NCBI RefSeq assembly: GCF_029962835.1
Contig: NC_080573.1
Location: forward strand, 37,565,001-37,629,000
Reading direction: 5' to 3'
DNA from: Magnolia sinica
Lineage: Eukaryota > Streptophyta > Magnoliopsida > Magnoliales > Magnoliaceae
DNA length: 64,000 bases
Translations under genes and position numbers: made by a program
Part shown: one piece after another, positions 47,996-58,802 of the stretch
Layout of the letters: every line of letters starts with the position of its first letter
Numbering within the stretch: the first letter of the stretch is position 1
The notes under the pieces: model-generated
What the model was told of the DNA's origin: nothing
What the model saw: only the letters and a program-made list of their open reading frames with translations
Databases searched by the model: none

Positions 47996-48050
47996 GCACC
48001 ATGCAGTCCGAGTACCAATGGGAGTAAAGAGTTTTCTTTCCATTGCTGCG

Positions 48051-48056
48051 CACGTG
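48051..48056. promoter_or_regulatory. G-box CACGTG upstream of the TPS
   Basis: Perfect palindromic CACGTG, 129 bp before the start codon. G-boxes bind bHLH/bZIP factors in plants, and bHLH control of TPS genes is known. Its function here is inference, and no clear TATA box was found between it and the ATG. Confidence 0.35.
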
Positions 48057-48184
48057 GGGGGACTTTCCTCCACAATGTTCATCCAGAAGGCCTCCTTATC
48101 TTATCATCATGTGCCCCCCTCTTGGACCACACAAGCCTTCACTAGAAAAACTAATACTCGTTTCAATTACGTCCATCTATTGAA

Positions 48185-51100
48185 ATGGCTCATCAAGGTC
48201 CACCCGCCCTTTGTTCCACTCTTCAAGCCACTGAAATCAGAGAGCCCGAGGTCGTCCGCCAAACGGCTGATTTTCACCCAACGGTGTGGGGAGATCACTT
48301 CCTTAACTACTCTGGAGACCACATGGTAGGAATTTTTCTCACATCTGTCCATGTGATGATGAAATCCATGCCATTCATCAAGTGGACCTATCGTGCATGC
48401 ATTGTGGGACTTAAAATCCTGGCAGTCGATGCATCAATTGGCCACACGTGTACAAGGAGAATGCAGAGTAAAATGAGAGAGAAGAAAATCACCGCTGTTA
48501 TACAATACATGTACACATCGCATCAGCCTCGTTTTTAGGCTGCAGATACATGCGTGGGACGCCCATACATGGCTGTAGTAGCATCCAGACGCCCATTCAT
48601 GAAAAAATGTGGATGTTGGCTACATGTGCTTGTTTCATGCGATTACTAATCTTAGCTGAATGTGCAAATGCATGCACGTCACACCCAAATTTCAAATTTC
48701 CAAAAAAATAAAAATAAAATCACTAATCTATTATCATTTTTGAATTTTTGAATGGAATGGATGCAGAAGGTGGATGCATGGACTAGAAAGGTTGAAATGC
48801 TTAAGGAAGAAGTGAGAAGGATGCTGGTCAACGCCAAGGGATCAGTGCAAGAAATGAATCTGATCGATGATATCCAGCGGCTTGGAGTGGCTTATCACTT
48901 TGAAAAGGAGATTGACGAGGCATTACAGCGTATGTACGATGCATATACAGATGTTAATTATGATGATTTGTATGCTGTTGCACTCCGATTCCGACTGCTA
49001 AGGCAAGGAGGGTACAATGTGTCTTCAGGTAAAAAAAATCTTATCCTCTTTCTCTTTCTCTCCTCGCTCTGTATGTGTGTTGGCATATTCATGTAAGAAA
49101 CAACGCATGACGTTGGATGCATGGAAATGAAGTGTCTACCTTTGCATAGACCCCAACGTCCATAGAAAGGAGCGGACTAGGAAATCGGATTGCGTACTGA
49201 GTTACTCAGTACGTCTTTTATCGTACCGAGTAAACTCTGTTGGGCTCACCGGGAATTTATGTGGTTTTTTTAAAGCTTATTTTACGGGTAAGTCCCAAAA
49301 TTGAAGCATATCCAAATCTTAAGTGGAACCCACTATAGGAAACATTGGGAATAATGTTTCCACCGTTGAAACCTTGATAGGGCTCATAGTTATGTTTATT
49401 TGTCATCCAACCTGTTCATAAGATCACAAAGACATGGATGAAGGGAAAACACAAATATCAGCTTGATCAAAAACTTCTATGGCCCCCCAGAATATTTCAA
49501 TGGTAAACGTTTAATTCACACTGTTTCCTGTGGTGTGGTCCACTTAAGATTTGGATATATTTAATTCTTTGGATCAAGTCATAAAATTATCTGGTAAAAT
49601 GAATGGACGGAGTTGATTAACTACAGAAAATCAACTCCATAAATCACGGTGGATCCCACAGAGCTTACTCAGTACGCAATCCGCTTCCGCGGATTAGACG
49701 TTGCCCGGGTAACACCTTATTGGGTGTTACCTTTACCGTGTGGGGCCACCTTGCTGATCCGTTTTTTCAGCTCATTTTAGATCGGTATGACAAAACTTAA
49801 CCAGATCTAAATCTCCAGTGGACCACACCACTGGAAAAAGTCGTGAATGATCATTAAAAGCTTTTTGTAAGCCGGAAAAGCTTTGGATCCAGCTTATCTT
49901 TGTATTTTCCCTTCATCCAGGTCTGATTGGCATTAACAACATGTTGGATGGAAACTAAACATTAAGGAGTTGCTCAATGTGGGCCCTAGGAAGTTTTTAA
50001 TAGTGGGCGTTCAATCACCACCGTTTCTTATAGTGTGGTCCAAACTATTCTTTGATGTTGGGACTATATCACAAAATGCGCTAGAAAAACAGATGGATGC
50101 CATGTACATATATACTACACATCATCAATGTGGACCCCACGATAAGGGTAACACCCACTGAGGTGTTACCTAGAAAGGGCCTGATCGGTGGATCCGTGAA
50201 TCCCTGACTGTGGGGCCACATTAATGTATATTCCTTACATCCACGGCATCCGTACATTTTAATAGCTCGTTTTAGGTCATGGTCCTAAAAACTAAGTAGA
50301 TCCAAATCTTACGTGGACCACACCACAAGAACAAGTGGTGATCGAATAACCACCATTAAAAATTTCTTTGGGGGCACTGGAATGTTTATTTACCATCTGA
50401 CCTGTTGATAAGGCCACAAAGACATGGACAAAGAACTGAATAAATGTAAGCTTAACCCAAAACTTTTGTGTCCTTCGAGAAGTTTTTAACGGTCAATGGC
50501 TAATGTTTCCTATGATGTGGTCCACCTACGATGTGGATCTGCTTCACTTTTGGAAGAATGATCTAAAATGATCTTTCGAAATGGATGGTCCACGTCGATT
50601 GAAGGCACATACATCACAGTGGGCCTTATAGTCTGGGATCCACCCACTGGTGGATCTGATGGCCCACTGAAGTCCCGCCCCTTAAGAGGTCGTTTGGATG
50701 CCTGTAAAGTCCTTAAATAGTAATCCGATTGCACAGGTAATCGAATTACATTTTACATGAGTTGTTTGGATGGGTTTATTTATTTGTATCGAGATTACAT
50801 GCCGTAATCGGATTACAACTTTTAGTATAATCTAAAATATGACAAAATGGCATGTTTCATATTACAAGCAACGAATATATTTTTTTTGAAATTTTTATAT
50901 GCATGGAGAATTATGGCGCGGCTTGGGTATTCCCATCCCCTTCTTCCAAAAGTCGGACCATAGTTCGGTGATATAAATCATCGTGCATTTATGGCCCATT
51001 GTATATAGCCCCCATGTACATGTAGGGCCCACAATATCCTCTCTATTTGTATCGTCCATCCACGTTCAAAGAATTACTAATCACAATCTAGCCCATTGTA

Positions 51101-54100
51101 TATGTGGGATCATCCATCTATGACCTGTTGTACACAATCATGTATCATGTTTGGCCTGTTGTATACACCATTTTCGGCACCCTAACATGGATCAATGAAA
51201 GTTTGTCACATATTTACACTACGGGGCTAATACTAGCAGAAATCCAACTCTTGCCCAAGATGCATTTCACATGTTCATAATTCCAAAAATATCTGAACAT
51301 TAACAAGTCTATAATCAATTCAACATAGTTATTCACAATCATAATCATAATACAATCAACTATAGCAATACAAAAATTTATTTTAATCATATAAAGAGAA
51401 AACATGTTGGGATTACGCACCTGAATATTTGATAAGGAAAGTTAGGGAGAAATCTGATGGAGCAAATAAGGGAATACATATAATCCATATCCAGTGCACC
51501 ACAATATTAAAAATGAATGGAAGACAAAAGATCAAGTTCATAAGCCATTGATTTGTTTAGATCACTAAGGCCATAAATGGTAGTGATTCGTAGATTCTAC
51601 AAAATAATGTACCTAATGAATAGAGTTTAAGTTATCAATCGCAATAAAAAAGGTAGACTAGATATCTTATAAGATGACCCACCACATGAATGGCTTGGAT
51701 CTTATAACAGCATGCTATGATGATACATATTACAACATGTGGATGTGTTATCCTAAACATGCATGTGGCTTGGATAAGTTTTACTATATATCCACGTATG
51801 GTAGAAATACATTATATTATATATATCTAACAAATATTTTTAACATGGGTTCTACTACGAGGATCTAAACTGATTACATGGTTACCATTATTGTAGTGAA
51901 CCTTAGAAAGAAATTTCAATCCAATCCGAAATCTATGGGAGTCGCAATAACATATAAGATTACCATACAACCACCATTGTTTTCTTACCGTACAAGCCAC
52001 ATAAATTTGGATGTCCTAAATTTACACTGAGCCCAAAATCGCCTTCCAAACCAAATGGATGGGGTGGATACAATACAAATTTATAATCTCATGGTCCAAG
52101 ATGGTCTCTAACATCTGGGAATCACACTCGGTTTCAAACGCTAGAACCAAATTTTTTATTTGTATTTTTTTTTTTTTTGAATGGGTCCAATGATAATCTG
52201 AGCTATGGGTGAGATGGGTAATCCCCACATAAGGGGTGAGCCTAAAAATCTCCTCAAAACAATACTTCTATGGCACACACGAATGCTCAAATGTAACCAT
52301 TCATTTTTCACTATTTAAGGCACTGTAGTTCACCTGAGTTTTCTTTCGAATAAGTTTTTAAACCCCAAGTCTCTTATTAAGTGATAAGATTAGTAGATGT
52401 CATGAATTTGTCACTTGCATCAAGACAGTCCTACATAGATGATCCATGGATCCGGAACAATTCTGGATCCATGAATACACAAATTTCGCTTTTGCATGCT
52501 AGAGAGTTTATATATATATATATATATTGTTTCTGATGGTCCACATAGAATGTGCATGTACTAAATCTATTATATTTACCAATTTACCAACATCATTTTA
52601 CGCTATTGGTAAAAAAAAATGAGTCAGATTTGTGATTCTGGTGGATCGTACCATCATGAACAATACAGACCGTTCTTCCACCAATAAAACATATACCATC
52701 CTTATCTTGGGCCCTCCTAATTGTCTATCTGAGATCTGGATAGTTCATTGGTTCACCCAATTATTTTTGAATAGTCAAAAGAATTACTATTTTCATTGTA
52801 AGTCCCTGCGGCCCCAATAGATCTGTCAATGGTGAATGTATCATGAATTCTATTTTGGATATTATGGCCTAGCAAAATGTTGATTGGACCTATTTTTTAG
52901 GGATTTATCATATTTTTATCCTCAAAACCTAATGGATTGAATCGATCGGGCCTCATTTGCATTAATAAACCCAACAAGTAATTCAAGTAAAAGCAAAACA
53001 AGTTTTTACATATTTGCTTTTTTACTTGTTTTACACGTGTAAGGTGCTCCAAGGTGCACCATGCATATATACACTTATTGATATATACGCACAAGGGTTG
53101 CACCCATGGTAAATCCACATTGTACCCATCGTGCAAGCCCAAAGTATAATAATATAAATAAAAGAATAAAAGAATATTAAATAAAATATTGACCTTACAA
53201 GCCCTTCATCATCTTATCTATATCTATCCCTTATCTTTTCTCTCTTGGTTTTTTCTCTGTGATTGGAGAGAATGTCTCGCCCTTATAAAGAGAGAATGGT
53301 TCATCGGATAAGATAAGGTGAGGATTGTTGCAAGCGATTTGATATCTTTTTTAAAATAAAAAATAAAATAATAATAATAAAAAATAAATAAATAAATAAA
53401 CTAAAAATTTTAATCTCTATAAAATTTTGAGTTGTTACATATCTCATATAGACCAGTTACTCAGATAATTGTATTATTTGTAGTTTATGTACTTAGACCC
53501 ACTTGACTTGGAAGCCTAAATGTTAATTGCTTTTAATTGGCGTATATTTTTAAGTGATCCCTATTCACTCCTCTATAAGACTTAGCCATAGTCATTATTC
53601 TAAGTTTTGTAAGCTTCCACGAAGCGTGGTATCGTGTTTAGACAATTGACACAATTTCACTTAAGTTCATAAAGTGATGTCTATTGTCACAAGCAAAAAT
53701 AATCCATTCAGTAGGGCTAACCCCTATCCTTCCACAAATCACCTGAACGCTAAGCGCAACTAGTGGTTGAGAGGATAATTGGATCCGGTGTCTAGTCTCC
53801 AATTTATCCATCTTAATGCAGGGGAACACCAACAGTTCAATTAAACCTCAAGTTGAGTAGACTTTGGCACACCCGTGCATCATACCCACCCATAAAAATC
53901 GAATAAAGGCCCTTGTTCAGACATATGGCCTTGTTTAATTGAATTTGCAGCAACACTCCGCTTTTTAATATATCTTTGTACCTCTCCTTGTATCATGTAC
54001 CTCTCTTTATATCATGTTTGGCCCGCTATACACATGGGTTGATCGTGCAATATGTATGTCTTAACTGTATATGTATGCCCATGTACATGTCGCCAACATA

Positions 54101-57100
54101 TTTGGGGGCCGCTTTATATATGGAGTATACTATTTATGTTAAGGAAATTTGGATTAGTGGGCCCACTTTTGTGGCCTACCAAATGATTGGTTTAGTGTAA
54201 GGATTAGCTACATGCTTTATCTAGTTAGGCTTATTCCAATGATCCATGTTAAATGAAAAATTTATACGCCATTCGATGATTTTTAAAGGATTTAAAACTC
54301 CAAACTCTATCATATATAAATACCCAGTTATGGACTGCAAATAATTTACAGGTTATACAAACACAAATAATTATTTACTTGTAAACATATTACAATTTAA
54401 AGCCAAACAAGACCGGCTATAAGCACTCTATACTTGAAATTTGATTACCTGCAATCAGATTATAACTTAAAACATTTACAGTCATACAAACAACCCCTTG
54501 AAAAGGTGAGTAGAAAGAGCAAACTATTGTCAACGTTTTGCACCCCATGAAACAAGGTGCCAAATTTTAAAAGAGAAGTTAGATTAGGAATTTTTAAAGC
54601 AAAATTCTCTAGGAGTTCCAATTTCACCAAATAATGCCTCCTTACTAAATTGACTGACATGTGCTTTTTAATGGAAAGATTGCACAAATGCCACCATTAA
54701 AAAAAAAAAAAAAAACAATGGACTTGAGATTTGTGGGGCTCGTGTGGTCAGTGTAGGACATCTAGCCTATCCAACATATTGACCGAGCATGATGATATAA
54801 AAAAATAATAATAATAAATAAATAAAATAAAACCAAAAAAAATAAAAATAAAAATAAAAACCTATCAAATCATTCAATGGGTTACAAATAAATTTGAATG
54901 TTTTTGGGTGGTGTAAATTGTTTCTTCTGATATAGCCCACTTAAATGATTGGATTCTCCATAATTTCTTTTTTAATCTGACCATAGTGAGGCATCTATCG
55001 GATGCAATGGATGCCTTGGATGTCATATACATACCATTTAGGCCCCGCATAAGGGGTTTGGTAATTTGACAGCTCCAAATGTACCAATACATAACTCAAA
55101 TCTCCACAATGGTTGAGACATTATTTTGTAAAATGCAAATTAGTGAGGAATTTTGCTGTACAACTCTATTTATGGCATATCCTTGTGACGTCATCTCAAA
55201 CTCCTTTTACCATTTGTACCCCTTTTTCACCCGGGAGTGGATTAGGTGCCCATGTGGAGCCCACTGTAATGCATTTTTTTTTTCTATATTCACACCGTCA
55301 ATCCAACTGGTTTTACCAAATCGTTTTAGTTCATGAGCCCAAAAAATGAAGAAGATCCAAATCTCAGGTAGACAATACTATATGAAACAGTGGTGATTGA
55401 ACGCCCTGTCATTAAAAACTTCCTATGGCCCAAAGTGATGTTCTAGTAACGCTTATGTGCCATCCAATCTATTGATAAGGTCACATAAACTGGGAAGAAG
55501 GGGAAAAACAAATATGAGATTGATCCAAAACTTGTGTGGCCCATTAATGGCCATTCACTTTTGTTTCCTATGTATAGTCCACCTGAGAAATTGGATATAT
55601 GCTTGTGGGGGGTATACAATACATACATCCAGATGGGGGCTACAGTAATGGCTGCACCGTCTTGGGTGAGGCCGGCACCGCACCTAATCGGCTCCCATTT
55701 CATAAGATGTGAAATGCACAACAATACTAATGACTATAGCATGTGGATTGAGAGCATCGACCAGTGAGATTTTTGCCAATGGCTCACAAGTGATCCGACC
55801 TCTTAGACAAATTTCCTAGATCATCACATGCACGCACTCATACATGGGCATGCACCATCACAGGCCATTTGTAGACAACTGACATAGGGGAAGACGTGAG
55901 GTCGAGCACCATCTTCCTCAAGAGGATAACTATTCCGAATCCACGGAACTTCTCTAGACTCCTCACAGAGACTTCTCGAATCCACGAGGAAAGAAAGCAG
56001 AAAATAGAAATAAATTCTAATAAATTCGAAATTGATTGATGAATAATTAAAAACGAGTTCACAACCCTTTAAATAAGGGTACCAAGCAATGGGAAAGAAA
56101 TTAGAATCAAACTACAACTCAAACTCCTAGAATCCGCGACTTACTATAAATAGTAAACTTACTATTTATAGACGATCGTGATGTCTACTAGTGCGCAAGG
56201 TTTTCGGCCAAAAATAGTAAGTGTCCTATTTGGCTTCACCAAACCGTTCTCCTAATTATTCTAAGCTCTTTTCACATTGGGCACAACTCCTAAAGCCCAA
56301 CGGATGAAGAGTTATAATCAAACTAAAACTTACTATTTATAGTAAAAATGAAATTAAAACAGGGAAACGACTATCGATCAAGGGGTTTTTCGCAATTCCG
56401 GGCTGCGCAACCCGGCATAGCGGGGTTGGTTGGCTAAAGTAGCTCGTTCTACCCCAAAATCATATATTTTACGTCAGATAACTCATTCCGGATTGCAAGA
56501 TACGCCCGATCTAAGGTCCGATGGTCCGGATCACTTCTGTCGTCGACTGGGCCTTTTCTGATCCATCTTGGCCATGAAACTGTCCGCGACCCGCTCTACA
56601 TCAACAATGGCCTGTCTAGCCATGTAAATTCAAAATCAGAAATACATCATATTTGAAGTTTCCATTTGTAGACCATGACCATGAAAATTTAAACGGTGAA
56701 GCAGATGTTTTCAGCAAATTCAAAGGTGAGGATGGAAACTTCAAAGCAACCCTAAGCAGCAATGTGAGGGGCATGTTAAGTTTATATGAAGCCGCGTACT
56801 TAAGCATACAAGGAGAAGATATATTGGATGAAGCAATTGTTTTCACTAGTGGCCATCTTAAGACCATCGTGGCATACCTTCATCATCCTCTTGATGCAAA
56901 GGTACAGCGGGCCCTAGAGCTTCCACTACACAAGCGCATACCAAGGCTGGAGTCAAGGTGCTACATTTCACTCTATCCAGAAGTTGAGTCTCACAACGAC
57001 GTGTTGCTTGAGCTTGCAAGATTGGATTTTAATTGTCTACAGTCACTGCATCAGAGAGAGTTGAGGGACCTCTCTAGGTAAGTTTCATAATTATCTTTTT

Positions 57101-58559
57101 AGTGATGCATTTGGATGGCTTATGGGGGGTCAATATGCCGTATCCTCAATAATAAGATACATTGATGTGTAGGTGGTGGAAAGATCTTGGGCTTGCAACC
57201 AAGTACCCTTTTGCAAGAGATAGATTGGTGGAAACGTACCTTTGGATTTTGGGACTGTACTTTGAGCCTCAGTACACCCGTGCAAGAGCCATAACAACCA
57301 AAATAATGAAAATTTCATCGATAATTGATGACACTTACGATGCATATGCCACCTTCGAGGAACTTGAAATATTCACTAATGCAGTCTACAGGTTTGATGA
57401 TATGTAAAAAGAGTTATAAGAGTTCCTTGCTTGGAGGTTATCTAATTCAACATACCTGGCCCATTGACACTCCTACCAATCGCTCCATTAGTTAGGCCTC
57501 ACCTTGCAGGTGATCTGTCTGGCCGAGAATCAAGTGGGCCACAATGTGCAAAACCAATAAAAGGGATAAGAAAGAAGAAGGCCAACCAAAGAACTCTACC
57601 TATAGCTTCTTTCATCCATTCACTTGCTCACACGATGTGGCCCACTTGATATCTGGACCAGTCTGATTTTTCAGTCATTGAATCTACAGTGGAACATAAT
57701 TGATAGATGGGTCTACACTTCCATACCTGTGTAGTTTTGGACCGCAATACTCCTTTGCTTCTGTTGTTACTTATGTACAAAGAAGTGATATAGTCTATTA
57801 CTCCAGTGTATGTCTGGAACCCTCCTTGAAATTTCAATATTCTTGCTCAAATCACCGGAGAGGGTGAATGGTGGTGGATAAACTATAAACTGGGAAATGG
57901 TGTATCTTTCTTATGCAACTGATTACGGTGGAATCACCATCCATGTGAAATTTTAGAGACGCGTAACTTTCAGGTGGGAACTTGAGGCCTCAGAAGGGCT
58001 TCCAGATTACATGAAGGCTTGCTATCTTGTGCTCCTGAACACTGTGGATGAAATAGAGAGCCAGATGATGCCAGATGAAAAATTCTATCGTACAAACTAC
58101 ATAAAAAGAGAAGTATGATATCCAACTCTACTTCATGAGATTATTAGTGTTGGAGATTTTCAAATGGGAGTGATGGTTTATCGTTTGTGGATGATTGGTA
58201 TTGCAAATGTACAACTGCATGTTCTTCCTCATATATTCTCCTCTTTATTTTATTTTATTTTTTGAATTTTTCTAAAGGAGATTTGGTTTGATATGGCATG
58301 ATTAGATGAAGGTGCTCGTCCAGTCCTACTTGGATGAAGCCAAATGGGTCAACAGAAGGCACGTGCCTAAAATAGAAGAGCATCTTCATGTTTCACTACT
58401 CAGTTGTGGCTTCTCATTACTCATTGGTGTTGGCTATGTTGGCATGGGAGATGTGGCCAGCAAGGAAGTCTTTGATTGGCTGAATACCCATCCAAAGTTC
58501 GTTATGGATTTGTCTATTGTATGCCGACTGGTGGATGACATCGTAGGCCATCATGTAAG

Positions 58560-58612
<53 letters not shown>

Positions 58613-58751
58613 GTTCTAAAACTCGCTGGCTTGAGTCAACCCACAACAAGATTTTGAGCTGATTCGTTGTGAAACTTTGTTCTCAGTGTAACTCAATTGA
58701 GACTTGGCATGGCTCACGTGAGTCGACTCAACGTGACAAACTGAAGTAAAG

Positions 58752-58802
<51 letters not shown>

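Larger units (their letters stand above)
50686..54497. mobile_element. Possible TIR transposon, ~3.8 kb, non-coding
   Basis: Left end GAGGTCGTTTGGATGCCTGT, then AAAGTCCTTAAATAGTAATC; right end (reverse complement) GGGGTTGTTTGTATGACTGT, then AAATGTTTTAAGTTATAATC. Similarity extends about 60 bp through CCGATTGCACAGGTAATCGA / TGATTGCAGGTAATCAAA. The bounding TTAA/TTGA could be a decayed TSD. TIRs of the GTTTGG type occur in PIF/Harbinger and hAT elements. No transposase frame was found, so it is a non-autonomous or decayed element, or two elements mispaired by eye. Confidence 0.5.
49029..56704 (+). other. TPS intron 2 (7,676 bp), transposon-rich
   Basis: Donor TTCAG|GTAAAA, acceptor GAAGCAG|ATG; phase 1 (Asp135 is split). 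Contains fold-back MITEs (49,181; 49,707; 50,184; 55,232), a possible long TIR element (50,686-54,497), LTR pieces (about 53,430; 55,880) and AT-rich tracts. TPS introns are usually far shorter, so this length is insertional. Confidence 0.85.

Noticed and set aside
48018..48538. 103- and 117-codon single-exon genes
   Set aside because: The second is TPS exon 1 read through intron 1; the first is an out-of-frame upstream ORF.
57130..57345. 71-codon minus-strand frame
   Set aside because: Antisense shadow of TPS exon 4.
58480..58662. Leu-Ser repeat C-terminus of the exon 6 frame
   Set aside because: Read-through of intron 6 (CT)n after the GT donor at 58,555.
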